Below are positions 36,322 through 45,863 of a stretch of 64,000 bases of DNA, piece after piece. This stretch comes from Treponema sp. (GTDB lineage Bacteria > Spirochaetota > Spirochaetia > Treponematales > Treponemataceae), in contig JAEESZ010000001.1 in assembly GCA_016286535.1 (NCBI GenBank), positions 186,001 through 250,000 of the forward strand, in the 5' to 3' direction. The notes under the pieces were generated by a model. The model saw only the letters and a program-made list of their open reading frames with translations, was not told the DNA's origin and searched no databases. Position numbers and translations under genes: made by a program. Numbering within the stretch: position 1 is the stretch's first letter; each line of letters opens with the position of its first letter.

Positions 36322-39300
36322 CTAAAGCAGACAGCCTCCCTCTTTGGGGAGGTTGCTGCAATGTTCTTCTGTAGCTTCCATTTCGAAAGCCCCCATAAAC
36401 TCTCCTATCCAGTCATTAAACTCCATACTTTCAAGATTCATATAACCAATTTCTGTATCCTTATTCTGATGTCCTTCCAGATATGCAAAGCCCAGAATCT
36501 TTCCCGTAGAAAAATCAATTTTTCTTGCCATAACGGTAAGGGTATGCCCTACCCAGTTTGTATCACTTTTCTGGTATTCAGATTTTTTCCAGACAAGGAC
36601 TGTTCCCGGAGTTATAAAATTTGGATTTTCTAAAAATGATTTTGCAAATTCCCTCTTCATCTGATTACTTGTATATTCATCACTTCCCTTCAGTTCATCA
36701 TGATAAGTAAGTAAATCTCTGTCATAACCATAAAAAAGTAAGGTGACAAAGTCCCTGTAACTTTCATTAAAAAAGTTTGCAGAGTTTATTAAATTTTTAG
36801 CTTCCTGATATTTTCCTTCCAGAAATAATTTTCCGAACTGGGCAAGTAAAGAGGACATCGTTCCAAAATCAACTCCGGCTTCCTTCATACACATAAAATT
36901 CAAATAGGCGGAAACATCTGCGCAGTCAAAGGATTCTGGAAGACCATGATAACCTCCGTTTTCTTTAAACTCTCCCTGGTCAAAGGTAAGATATTCTCCA
37001 AGATGGGAATAAAAATCACTTAATTCTGCCTGGGTTAAAGTCGTTTTTTTTAAGCCCCCTTCATCTATATTATTTACAGGGTCGCAGAGGCAGTAGGAAA
37101 AATAGTTTCCTCCGTCATAAGAAGGGTCCATAGAAGTAAAGGCTTTCATTTCTTCTGAATAATCCCTGTAGCCAAAGTCTTGAGAAGCCCCCCATAAAGA
37201 GTCATCAAAATATTCTATAATTTCACCGGAATTATTCAGGCTGACAAGGAGATCTTTTTTGTAGTTATGGGCATAAAAAGTGATGTTCTGATTGGCCTGC
37301 GAAGTGATATTCTGATTGCCCTGCGATGTGATATTCTGATTGCCCTGCGCGGAAGACAAATTGCCTCTTTCGTCCGGCCGGATGGAGGCAAAAATATTTT
37401 TTCCTTCGCAAAGAAAGACATGGCAGGAAGTAATCTCCTGATCAGGCAGCTTCATAAGCCTGTAAAGTTCAGAGTCCTCTTCTGAGGAGTCTGAGGAGAT
37501 TGAAAAGTAAGTATTTTTTCTGCCGCTTTTAAATACCGGAATTTTTGCAAGAAGGTTCAGGCTCAGGCCTTCATAAAGATAAATAAATTGATTTTCTCCA
37601 TTAATTTTTTCTTTATAACGCCTTCCAAGAGCATCGTATTCATATTCAATTTTTTCCAGGCTGCCATCTTCATAGTTTTCAAAGAGTATTTCTTCAGGTC
37701 TTGGATTATTCTTATACTTATAAGTTTTTTTGTAATAATCACAAACTTCTTCTTCAAGATAATTGTCATCGCTCCATTTATAAAAAATACCTTTGCTTTT
37801 AGTTTTTGAAGAATGCTTTTGAAGAAGTCTGTTTAAGTCGTCGTATTCATATACTATTGTTCCAAGAGGATTTTTTTCTTCCCTGACAGAACCCGTACTG
37901 GTATAGGAAAATTCCCGTTTCCAGGAAGGCTGAAACTGGGGTATAAAAAGCTTCTGGCCGGAATATTTTACAAGATTTTGCAGGGCAGAATATTCTGCAT
38001 CAGACAGAGTAAGGTTTTCTTCTGGCGGCAGGTCAGTGCTTTCAAAACCACCGCAAAACTTGAGTTCGGTAAGGGCGGAATCATAAAGAGGCTGACTGTA
38101 GTTTTCAAGACAGGAGATAAAGCGGCTCTGCTGGTCATAAAAATATTTTTTTAATTCTCCAAGATGGTTGCAACGGACTTTTACCCGATTGTTATTGTCA
38201 TATAAAAGATAATCTGCCCATAGCAGCTGATTGATTTTGTCTTTTACCAGAATGTAGTTTATAAGGCCGGAAGAAGAATAATTTTTTTGAATTTTAATTC
38301 CATTGGAATATTCTAAAAGACCTTCCCTGCCATATTTATCTCTTGTAATTTTTACCCATGAAGCCGAAAGCTCTTCCCTGATTTCCTTTATATTTCCCTG
38401 ATTGTCGTATTGATATAGAAAGGAAAATAATTCACTCTCTTTTTTTATTAAACGTCCAAAAGTATCATAAGAATATAAAAGTTTAAAATCGGCCTTCAAA
38501 TCCCTCTGCTCTTCTATAAGCCCCGCACTGTTATATTTATAAGAAAGTGCTGTAAAAGGATTTTCAAGTCTCTTAATATTTCCAAGTTCATTTTTTTGAA
38601 TAAGACTTTTTGCTCCGCTGTCATCACTTATTAAAAGACTATTTTCGCCTGAATCATAATCATAAAATATATTTTTTCCACCAAAAGAGATTTCTCTTTT
38701 TAAATTTCCATTTTCGTCATAAAAAAACTTTCTTTCTTTTCCCAGAGGATTGATTTCTTTTTCGAGTTCAAAATTCGAGTTATAGATTCTTTTCCAGCTC
38801 TTATGATTTTCATCTTCAATAGTATAAGAGTTATGATTATAAGAATATCTTCGCTTTCCACATTCGCTTCTTGAAAGTTCGCTGATTATTCCCAAATCAT
38901 CAAAAGTATAATTTCTTTCAAGGCCATTTTGTAAACAACAAGCAGACAGCCTGTCCTTTTCGTACTCATATTCAATTAAAGCTTCCCCGTTTCTTGTCAT
39001 TTTTGATTTTTGATTATCAAGCCTGTAATTTATTTGAAGAATATTATTTTCATTGTCTTTAATAAGAGAAGCCTTTCCAAGGGCATTGTATTCATAGGTA
39101 ATAACCAGACCATTTCCATCTTCTTTTTTGATAAGCTGGCCAAGAGGATTATAAAAATATTTTTCCTGGCAGACCGCAGACTTATACTCAAGGATTCTGT
39201 CCCAGCAGTCACACTTATAGCTTTCTGCAATATAGTCTCCCCTGTATTTTATAATCTCCCCATCCTTATTTATTATCTGCGTAAAAAAGTTCTTTTTACC

Positions 39301-39972
39301 GTTTTTGTCCCTTATCTGATTTTTGACCAGTCTCCCTGCTAAATCATAAAAGTATTCCACCAATCTGTCAGGACTTTCTTCAAGAATCATTTTTCCGGAA
39401 GAATCGTATTTCCATTTTATACAATTGCCTGCAAAATCCTTAAAAAGAATAAGATTTCCGCACTCATCATATTCATAAAAAGCCATTCGGTTTCCATTAA
39501 TTTTCAGGATTTTTTTACAGCCACCGTCGGCAGAGTAAGAATACTCGATTATTCTTCCTTTATTATCCCATTCCCTTATAATTCGTCCGGCTTTACTATA
39601 AGCATAGAATCTTTCAGATGAATCAGGATTTTTTAAACAGACCAGTTTCCCTTTTTTATTATAGAAAAACTGCCGTGGAAGAGAGGAATAAGAGGCTTTT
39701 GATATTTGAGTAGAATCAGTATTTTTCTGGCAGACAGCCCTGTAAGAGATAAGAGACACAGAATCCAGAGGACAGATTTTATCTTTATCTTCTTCTTTTA
39801 TTATAAGACTTTTTCTTTCTTCAATTTTAATTCCGGAAGCATCATATAAAAAAGATGTGATAAGACCATGCTTTGCAAGAAGAGAATCCTGGTCTGTGTA
39901 GTTCCAGACAGTATAAGACTTAAGACGGCCTGAAGGCAGATATTCGTATTCCAGGAAAAGCTGACCGTTCAT
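36322..39972 (-). CDS. RHS/YD-repeat protein, 3' part of a split gene
   Basis: 1216 residues from the first ATG in this frame. Numerous YD repeats (Y-D-x-x-G-x-L/I patterns) run to about residue 960 and end with the RHS core signature (S-M-D-P...N-Y-F-S-Y...D-P-V-N-N-I-D-E-G-G-L). The C-terminal tip, 974-1216, is different: F-D-C-A-D with Cys1017, P-G-T-V-L-V-W, G-H1143-T-L-T-V and E-G-H1168-Q. This resembles an NlpC/P60- or CHAP-like cysteine peptidase layout (inference). The ATG has no real ribosome site and no signal peptide. The frame is open for 41 codons further upstream, back to the A9 tract at 40095, so this is almost certainly the continuation of 40059-42260. No immunity-like gene follows. 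Confidence 0.85.
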   Translation of the reverse strand: MNGQLFLEYEYLPSGRLKSYTVWNYTDQDSLLAKHGLITSFLYDASGIKIEERKSLIIKEEDKDKICPLDSVSLISYRAVCQKNTDSTQISKASYSSLPRQFFYNKKGKLVCLKNPDSSERFYAYSKAGRIIREWDNKGRIIEYSYSADGGCKKILKINGNRMAFYEYDECGNLILFKDFAGNCIKWKYDSSGKMILEESPDRLVEYFYDLAGRLVKNQIRDKNGKKNFFTQIINKDGEIIKYRGDYIAESYKCDCWDRILEYKSAVCQEKYFYNPLGQLIKKEDGNGLVITYEYNALGKASLIKDNENNILQINYRLDNQKSKMTRNGEALIEYEYEKDRLSACCLQNGLERNYTFDDLGIISELSRSECGKRRYSYNHNSYTIEDENHKSWKRIYNSNFELEKEINPLGKERKFFYDENGNLKREISFGGKNIFYDYDSGENSLLISDDSGAKSLIQKNELGNIKRLENPFTALSYKYNSAGLIEEQRDLKADFKLLYSYDTFGRLIKKESELFSFLYQYDNQGNIKEIREELSASWVKITRDKYGREGLLEYSNGIKIQKNYSSSGLINYILVKDKINQLLWADYLLYDNNNRVKVRCNHLGELKKYFYDQQSRFISCLENYSQPLYDSALTELKFCGGFESTDLPPEENLTLSDAEYSALQNLVKYSGQKLFIPQFQPSWKREFSYTSTGSVREEKNPLGTIVYEYDDLNRLLQKHSSKTKSKGIFYKWSDDNYLEEEVCDYYKKTYKYKNNPRPEEILFENYEDGSLEKIEYEYDALGRRYKEKINGENQFIYLYEGLSLNLLAKIPVFKSGRKNTYFSISSDSSEEDSELYRLMKLPDQEITSCHVFLCEGKNIFASIRPDERGNLSSAQGNQNITSQGNQNITSQANQNITFYAHNYKKDLLVSLNNSGEIIEYFDDSLWGASQDFGYRDYSEEMKAFTSMDPSYDGGNYFSYCLCDPVNNIDEGGLKKTTLTQAELSDFYSHLGEYLTFDQGEFKENGGYHGLPESFDCADVSAYLNFMCMKEAGVDFGTMSSLLAQFGKLFLEGKYQEAKNLINSANFFNESYRDFVTLLFYGYDRDLLTYHDELKGSDEYTSNQMKREFAKSFLENPNFITPGTVLVWKKSEYQKSDTNWVGHTLTVMARKIDFSTGKILGFAYLEGHQNKDTEIGYMNLESMEFNDWIGEFMGAFEMEATEEHCSNLPKEGGCLL
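36335..36352. terminator. GC-rich hairpin between putP and the RHS gene
   Basis: CCTCCC / GGGAGG, 6 bp with a 6-nt loop, lies in the last codons of the RHS gene, 16 nt after the putP stop. It could serve both directions, but no T-tract follows on either strand. Confidence 0.35.
37280..37351 (-). repeat. Three 24-bp tandem repeats in the RHS gene
   Basis: Units at 37280-37303, 37304-37327 and 37328-37351 are near-identical and encode the octapeptide S-Q-G/A-N-Q-N-I-T. As 24 is a multiple of 3, copy-number change would keep the frame. Confidence 0.85.
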
Positions 39973-40058
39973 AAAAATCTTCAGCGCATTTCCCGTGCCA
40001 TCGTATTGAGTCTCTTTAGTATATGTAAGGCCTGTCTGTAAATCTGTCTCTACAGTCT

Positions 40059-42260
40059 TTATCTCAAGAAGACGCCTGTTATAAAAATGTTCCCTTTTTT
40101 TTTACCCGCTTCTATTTCACAACGGTAATAATCCCCATAAGATATTAGACATTCTTCTCCATCAGGAGCAAGGTATAAAGAGGGCCGGTTCTTTTCATCA
40201 TACTGCCATTGCTGACAATAGATTTTTTCCTCATTATTTTTTCTTTCGATTTTAGTTTTACGAGTCAGGCTTCCGTAAGTGTTGTATTCATAATTGTAGA
40301 TGCAGTCGTTTTCGTACAGGCTCTTTAAAAGTCCGTTATCATAATAAGTGCAGGTAGAAATCAGATTGTCGCAGTAATAAAGGGCTGTAAGATTATTGTT
40401 TTCATCATATTCATATTTATAATAAAAACCGTCAGCATCCACCTGCCGCGTTACAAAGCCCCCTTCATTATAATCAGTGTACATAACCGCATCTGAGTTT
40501 TCGCTTTTTATAAAGTCATAATAATCATTGTAGCTATAATCGTATTTTACCGAATTGACGGTCTGAGAAGTTATAAGCCCTTCCCTGTTGTTTTCAAAAA
40601 TAAACTCACTGCCGGTATCGTCCATTTTATAGATTATGTTTCCTAAATCATTCCAGGCAACTTTTTCGCTTTTACCGTCAAATGTTGAATGCAAAAGTTC
40701 CCGGTCAGAAAAATCATAAAGAAAGCTTTCATTATCTCCATTTTCATTAGTAACTGAAGAAACATATTTTTTATCCAGATCTGCCCTATAATTAATCTGT
40801 ACAAAAGTATCATCAGCCTTGGTAATTTTTGTAAGATAACTTTCAGAATCATAATCGTACTTTTGAGAGAACATTCTGTTTCCAAAGGCAAACATAAGTT
40901 TTCCATTTTTGTAGGCATAGCTAGCAGCGCCGGAAACAGGTCCTTCAATTTTTGTAATCTGATTTGCAGAGTTTCTTTCTACGGTAATTTTTTCTCCGGT
41001 TTTAAGGGTAATCTGATTAATTCTTCCGTCAAGGTTTGTGTAAGTTGTTGTATTTTTGTATCTGTCTCTTTCTTTTTCCAACACCCCATATTTTGAATAA
41101 TATTTTACACTTCCATTTCTGTAGCGGACTTCAAAGCCCCCTTCCACAGAAGCATCCTTTGAATATTTTCCCTTAGCGTTCAGGCCCCGGATAGTAATAT
41201 CTGCCGCAATAATTTTACTTAAGGCCTTCCATTCACCATCTCCCTCGTAATAGAAAATACTTGAACAGCCGTCAGCATCAACATAAATAATACTTTCATT
41301 AATATCAAAATAGTTTTCTTCTTTAGAAAATCTTCCGTAAGTAACGTACTTATTAAGCTCTTTATTCTGATTATTTCTTTCAATTTCTTCTTCGCATAAA
41401 GCAATTAAATAAGTATAATCTTCAAGCCTGCCATTATAAAAAGCAATAAGATCATCAATTTCCTGTCTTGGAAAGTTAGGATGATGCTCATTATAGGCAT
41501 TCAGCCGCTCAAGCATGTTTTCTATTTTGGAAAGATTTTCCTTTAAAACCAGATAAGTTTTATCAATTGTATTGTTTACACAGTGAATAATTCTTGAACT
41601 CAAAGAGCAGGTCCAGCCGTAACCAAAACCTTCATCACACCTTGTATTATTCAAATGTCTTACAACCGTAAATTTTTCCTGGTAATCCTGGGCAATAAAA
41701 TCACAGTAAGAAGCCATAAACTCGCCGCTGGAAGCTCTTACAGGATCCCCGATTCCCTGAGTTTCCCTGTAATGCTCTGCAAGCTTAGAATAGGCTTCAA
41801 CCATTGCCTTGGATTTTTCTTCTACAACAGCTTTGGCCTCTTTTACCGCGGTCTTTAAATCCTGCACGGTTTCTTTCATACTTTTGTATTCATCACTAAA
41901 AAGGCCATATTCTTCTTTTACCGCTGCAAGCTCCTTTTCTGCAGCCGCAAGTTCTTCCCTGACTTTTTCAGATGCTTCTATGGCCTCGGCAGCCTCGCTT
42001 TCTGCAATCAGGGCTTCCATTGCAAGTCTATGTTCTCTTGCCTGTAACTCAGCATAAATTACCCCTGCCTCCGAATCGTAGCCGTGAGACGATGCATAAC
42101 TATATGCTTCAGAAAGGGATTCTGTTGAACATTCCCCAAGCGGTTGCCCGCTTCCTGCAGCCTGAGTAATTGCTGCTCCTTCCGCATCTCCGGCAAAAAT
42201 TGTAAAGATATTAAAGAAACATATGAGGCAAACAATCAGAACTTTTTTTCTTTTATTCAT
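40059..42260 (-). CDS. RHS/YD-repeat protein, 5' part of a split gene
   Basis: 733 residues with a strong ribosome site (AAGGAGA). Signal peptide about 1-23, a coiled-coil region (about 72-165), then the RHS N-terminal domain starting G-D-P-V-R-A-S-S-G-E-F (171-181, DUF6531-like) and YD repeats. The reading stops 11 residues after a run of three Lys codons made by nine A's (40095-40103 on the minus strand). A -1 shift there reads on for 41 codons into the 36322-39972 frame without a stop, giving about 1979 residues in all. The gene is 9 nt after the clostripain-like gene, at the end of the secretion operon. Confidence 0.88.
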   Translation of the reverse strand: MNKRKKVLIVCLICFFNIFTIFAGDAEGAAITQAAGSGQPLGECSTESLSEAYSYASSHGYDSEAGVIYAELQAREHRLAMEALIAESEAAEAIEASEKVREELAAAEKELAAVKEEYGLFSDEYKSMKETVQDLKTAVKEAKAVVEEKSKAMVEAYSKLAEHYRETQGIGDPVRASSGEFMASYCDFIAQDYQEKFTVVRHLNNTRCDEGFGYGWTCSLSSRIIHCVNNTIDKTYLVLKENLSKIENMLERLNAYNEHHPNFPRQEIDDLIAFYNGRLEDYTYLIALCEEEIERNNQNKELNKYVTYGRFSKEENYFDINESIIYVDADGCSSIFYYEGDGEWKALSKIIAADITIRGLNAKGKYSKDASVEGGFEVRYRNGSVKYYSKYGVLEKERDRYKNTTTYTNLDGRINQITLKTGEKITVERNSANQITKIEGPVSGAASYAYKNGKLMFAFGNRMFSQKYDYDSESYLTKITKADDTFVQINYRADLDKKYVSSVTNENGDNESFLYDFSDRELLHSTFDGKSEKVAWNDLGNIIYKMDDTGSEFIFENNREGLITSQTVNSVKYDYSYNDYYDFIKSENSDAVMYTDYNEGGFVTRQVDADGFYYKYEYDENNNLTALYYCDNLISTCTYYDNGLLKSLYENDCIYNYEYNTYGSLTRKTKIERKNNEEKIYCQQWQYDEKNRPSLYLAPDGEECLISYGDYYRCEIEAGKKKGNIFITGVFLR
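40095..40103 (-). other. A9 slippery tract at the RHS frame break
   Basis: The sense strand reads GGT AAA AAA AAA GGG. The heptamer A-AAA-AAA is a classic -1 slip site. Slip, transcriptional addition of one A, or a genomic A10 allele would all restore the long frame. A8 would instead stop within nine codons. A sequencing indel is the dull alternative. Confidence 0.7.
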
Positions 42261-42269
42261 ACTTTCTCC

Positions 42270-43712
42270 TTAGAATTCACAATTAAACAATTTGTCTAAA
42301 AAACTGTCCCCCTTTTTGCTTCCGGGAACATATCCGTCACTTTCACTTACAAACAGAATCTGGTTATAAGTTTTGTCCTTTACGTAATTTGAATCAAAGC
42401 TTGTTTTTAATAATCCTCCTGTAGTTAAAGTCTGAAAATAAACTCCCAGGCCTCCTTCATCCCGATCAGAGGCCCAGGAACTGATAATAAAAGAGCTTTT
42501 ACTTTTCATAAAAGCTTCATATAAAATAGAAAGGTTTGAATTGTTAAAAAAGGTGTTTAGATTTTCGCAGAGAGAGCAGGTATCAAGATAAACATCGTAA
42601 CCTTCTTTACCATAGGAGTAAATTTCTGTGTTACAATTTTGTCCGCTGTAAATACATTCTAATACGGAATCCCGTATTTCGACAGTCTTAATTTCATCAG
42701 CAGAGGCCTTCATAAAAGAATCGAAGGCTGTAAAATAGTCTGAGCATTTACTTAAATCACATACTGCAAAAGAACTTCTGGAAGTTATGCTGTATTCTTT
42801 TTTAAACTGCAGTAAGGCAAGGTCAGAAAAGTCCTGCAGGCTTTTTAAAGGCGAAGCATTGAAATCAGAAAACAAGAGCTGATAGTTCCAGCCCTTTGAA
42901 GAAATAAGGCCTTCGCTTCCAAGGGCTAAAAGGGCGTAATCTTTTATTTCATAAAGGACTTCAAGTTCTGCTCCATAGCAGGTGTCAAAAGCAATAAAGT
43001 CCAGCTTTAGAGAGTCAAGGCCGCTTTTAAGTGCTGAGGCAAACTGTTTGAGGGTAAGGTAGTCTGAAGAACTTTCGTCATAGGCAAAACCTTTGTAAAG
43101 GTCTGCTTGGCCGGATTCTGCTTCACCCGCCGATGAAAGGTCCCCTGTCTGGCTGCTTTTCCAGCCGCTGCCATGCCCCCACATAATAAGTCCATAGTGG
43201 CTGGCCGGAAAGTGCTTTATACAAAAGGAAAGACCGTTTGAAAGAGTGTCCGCATCTGCCATATCAAGTTCGGCTTCATTTTGTAAGGTAAGGCCCAGTT
43301 CCCGGCAGGCAATTTCTTCAGAAATAATTGCTGTATCTGCCTCCCCCCTGCCGCTTTTTAATCTGAACATTTTTGTTCCGCTCCAGTTGGAGTTTGAATT
43401 ATTGTAGGCAGGACTTCTGTCCAGAAGAATTATTACCTCTACCAGCTCTGTATCTAAAGTGGAAGCTTCCATTTCGTAAATATCATTTATAGCAGCACTT
43501 TCAAGATTGTTATCTGCGCACATATAAACAAAAATTGTCCAAAGCCTTTCTTTTGAAGAAGGAAGCTCTTCATTATCTGCTTCTATAAAAGTTTTCCCTC
43601 CATAGCTAAGAGATGTAGTTCCGGTAAATAATTCACAGGCAAAAAAGAGAGAGATGATTATAAAAAGCCCGGCAGAAAATATTACATTTTTAATAAAATG
43701 AAGCTTTTTCAT
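42270..43712 (-). CDS. Clostripain-like (C11) cysteine peptidase lipoprotein
   Basis: 480 residues. A signal peptide with lipobox L-F-F-A-C26 indicates lipid anchoring. The peptidase C11 family is recognised from W-T-I-F-V-Y-M-C-A-D-N-N-L-E, the catalytic His in M-W-G-H-G-S-G-W and the catalytic Cys in F-D-T-C-Y-G. C11 enzymes cut after Arg or Lys. Placed directly before the RHS gene in the secretion operon, it may process RHS or be cargo (inference). AGGAGGG ribosome site before the ATG. Confidence 0.92.
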   Translation of the reverse strand: MKKLHFIKNVIFSAGLFIIISLFFACELFTGTTSLSYGGKTFIEADNEELPSSKERLWTIFVYMCADNNLESAAINDIYEMEASTLDTELVEVIILLDRSPAYNNSNSNWSGTKMFRLKSGRGEADTAIISEEIACRELGLTLQNEAELDMADADTLSNGLSFCIKHFPASHYGLIMWGHGSGWKSSQTGDLSSAGEAESGQADLYKGFAYDESSSDYLTLKQFASALKSGLDSLKLDFIAFDTCYGAELEVLYEIKDYALLALGSEGLISSKGWNYQLLFSDFNASPLKSLQDFSDLALLQFKKEYSITSRSSFAVCDLSKCSDYFTAFDSFMKASADEIKTVEIRDSVLECIYSGQNCNTEIYSYGKEGYDVYLDTCSLCENLNTFFNNSNLSILYEAFMKSKSSFIISSWASDRDEGGLGVYFQTLTTGGLLKTSFDSNYVKDKTYNQILFVSESDGYVPGSKKGDSFLDKLFNCEF

Positions 43713-43720
43713 ACGCCCTC

Positions 43721-44152
43721 CTAAAGTTTACAAAGGCCAAAGGGATCAGACCAGACGCTGTCGTCTTCATAAGTAATCAGACTTACATAAAGATAGTCCA
43801 CCTCATACTCGTAGTCGGGAATTTCGAAGAGGAAGGGGTCCAGACTGATGCAGCCGTTTATTCCCTCGCCTGCCGCCAGGGGAACATTTACCTTTGCAAC
43901 AATGTTGTTTTTTCCAAAGGAAAGTGGATTTCCGTCTTCATCAAAAAGATAAAAAACCAGGGTAAAATCCTTAACAGCCTTATCTGCCTTATTCAAAAAA
44001 TAAAAATTAAAACCTGCAATTTCATATTTTGAAGAAGTTTCAAGAGTCATTTCTCCGTCAATCAGATAGGGAGCAGAATCCAGACTGAAGACGCGGCATG
44101 ACAAGGCAGAAAGAATAAAATATAAAAAGATAAAACCAGATATTTTACGCAT
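43721..44152 (-). CDS. Secreted protein of unknown function
   Basis: 143 residues with a signal peptide (about 1-23). A Cys at 19 in S-A-L-S-C could be a lipobox by the looser spirochaete rule. The mature part looks all-beta (Ig-like: Y-E-I-A-G-F-N-F-Y-F...V-K-D-F-T-L-V-F-Y-L-F-D). A perfect AAGGAGG ribosome site is present. It lies in the secretion operon, 8 nt before the clostripain-like gene. Family not recognised. Confidence 0.75.
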   Translation of the reverse strand: MRKISGFIFLYFILSALSCRVFSLDSAPYLIDGEMTLETSSKYEIAGFNFYFLNKADKAVKDFTLVFYLFDEDGNPLSFGKNNIVAKVNVPLAAGEGINGCISLDPFLFEIPDYEYEVDYLYVSLITYEDDSVWSDPFGLCKL

Positions 44153-44164
44153 ATTTTCCTCCTT

Positions 44165-44680
44165 TTAGCTGACTTTTATTTTCATTATTAAGTTCCTGTA
44201 ACGGCTTACAAGTTCCTTAAGGACTTTCGATCTGGCAAGATAGATTTCAGAAAGAAGACTTTCTGCCTCAGAAGGATTTTCTGCAATAATCTGTTTTTCT
44301 ACCTTATCAAGAATTAAATCTGCAGAATTAACCTGTATGCATAAAATCTTTGATTTATCTAAAAACATAAAATCCTCCTCCCTGTAAACAGAATAACCTT
44401 CCTTTACCCCATATAGCTTCCATTTACCAAAGCTCATGTCCGAAACTATAAATAAGCCTCTTTCATTGGAAATAACTTCTTTTTCTTCCTGTCCAAGCTT
44501 TTCAAGTTTAAGCACAAAGTTTTCAAGCGGCTGATTATTTTCATCAATAACCAGGCCGGGTAAATCTCCTTCAGCTGCAGTCTGCGGTAAACTTTTACAG
44601 GACAGGCAGATAAGGGATGTCATACAAAAAAAGAAAAGGCTGACTTTCAAAAAAAACTTTTTAATCTGATTTTCTTTCAT
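44165..44680 (-). CDS. Lipoprotein with carboxypeptidase-regulatory-like fold
   Basis: 171 residues. Signal peptide with lipobox I-C-L-S-C (Cys at about 28). A short beta-sandwich follows (G-L-V-I-D-E-N-N-Q-P-L-E-N-F...S-N-E-R-G-L-F-I-V-S-D), which resembles the CarboxypepD_reg domain. The tail is helical. The start overlaps the previous gene by 20 nt with a GGAGG site. It may act as a pilotin or envelope scaffold for the secretin; no direct evidence. Confidence 0.72.
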   Translation of the reverse strand: MKENQIKKFFLKVSLFFFCMTSLICLSCKSLPQTAAEGDLPGLVIDENNQPLENFVLKLEKLGQEEKEVISNERGLFIVSDMSFGKWKLYGVKEGYSVYREEDFMFLDKSKILCIQVNSADLILDKVEKQIIAENPSEAESLLSEIYLARSKVLKELVSRYRNLIMKIKVS

Positions 44681-45863
44681 TTTTTACCTCCAGGATTTTT
44701 TTCTTTATTTTTCCATCAGCATTTCTGTAAAAAATTATTTCTTCACCGCTGCTTCTGCTGATTCTTCCAAGCTCTAGGCCACTTTCCTCTGCACTTTTTT
44801 CATTTTTTTTAAGGCCCTGAGCCACGGCCTTTACAGGAACTTTTTCTTCCTTAATAATTTCTTCCTGCAAAAGAAGAGAGGCTTTTTCTATAAGACTTTT
44901 ATCAAGGCCATCTTCCCCCTGGGTCAAAAAGACTTCCACAGAAAGCTTCTTTCCGCCGGAGACCTTCAATCTTTTTACAAAAGGCCCCTTTACCTCCATA
45001 AGTCCACCCGCCTCCCTGATAAAGTTCGCATAGTCAGACTGCTTTTCAAATTCAAAATTAAGGCAGGCCTTCTTCCAGTCTTCCCTAAGAATTTTTCCAT
45101 TCCACTTAATAGCTCTCTGCCTTACCAGGGGGATAACTTCTAAAGGCATAAAAAGAGAAGAATTTCCCTTTTTTTTCTTTACCTTCATTTCAAGTTCCAG
45201 CCGCGGATTTTCATTTACAAAAGTTACATTAGAAGTACTTGCACAGGAAAGAAAAGCTTCCAGTTTTTCAGGATAAATATTTATTAGCGATGCTGATATC
45301 TTTTCTTCATTCAGGGAAGACTGAAGGTCAAAAGCTGTGATTTTTCCCTCATTTTCTGAAACAAGTGTAAGTAAATCTTCTATTGTTTTTTGCCCTGTAT
45401 CCCCGTCAAAAGCAGCCGGAAGTTCAAGCACCTCCGGCCACTCACTATTTTGCTTTGGCAAAGTTTCCACCTTTTGAAGGGTCTCCCCCTTTTGCCACAA
45501 GCCCAGAAAGAAAAGCAATATCAAGCCAAAAAAAAGAGCGGAAAGAAAGAAGAACTTTTTTCTCTTTCCAAAATCCTCATAAGAAACCCTGAAGCGTTTA
45601 ATCCACATCTTCTTTCCGGGAAAGCGGCTTTTGTAATCAGAGATTTTCAGTTTGTCCATAACAAGCACCTTACAGTTTTTGCCATTTTTTCCTAAAACAA
45701 ACTCAGACTTAAAATCAAACCTGGGCGAAAAGCAGGGATGCACTTTTTCAAGTTCACCAAGAATATATTCTTCCCTTTTATTTTTTCTGATGACTGACCA
45801 GGGCAGATGAAGCAGGTAAGTATCATAATCCTCTTCCGCAACTACAACTTTTCCATTAATCAT
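44661..45863 (-). CDS. Bitopic membrane protein of the secretion operon
   Basis: 400 residues: an N-terminal cytoplasmic part of about 100 residues, one transmembrane helix (about 104-123) and a periplasmic part of about 275 residues. Topology and place in the operon resemble GspL/PilN-type assembly proteins, but no GspL motif is recognisable. It overlaps its upstream neighbour by 8 nt and the downstream gene by 20 nt. Probably an inner-membrane platform component unique to this group (inference). Confidence 0.7.
   Translation of the reverse strand: MINGKVVVAEEDYDTYLLHLPWSVIRKNKREEYILGELEKVHPCFSPRFDFKSEFVLGKNGKNCKVLVMDKLKISDYKSRFPGKKMWIKRFRVSYEDFGKRKKFFFLSALFFGLILLFFLGLWQKGETLQKVETLPKQNSEWPEVLELPAAFDGDTGQKTIEDLLTLVSENEGKITAFDLQSSLNEEKISASLINIYPEKLEAFLSCASTSNVTFVNENPRLELEMKVKKKKGNSSLFMPLEVIPLVRQRAIKWNGKILREDWKKACLNFEFEKQSDYANFIREAGGLMEVKGPFVKRLKVSGGKKLSVEVFLTQGEDGLDKSLIEKASLLLQEEIIKEEKVPVKAVAQGLKKNEKSAEESGLELGRISRSSGEEIIFYRNADGKIKKKILEVKNERKSD

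Noticed and set aside
36322..42260. Treating the RHS region as two independent proteins
   Set aside because: The downstream frame is open back to the A9 tract, its ATG has no ribosome site or signal peptide, and the YD repeats continue across the junction.
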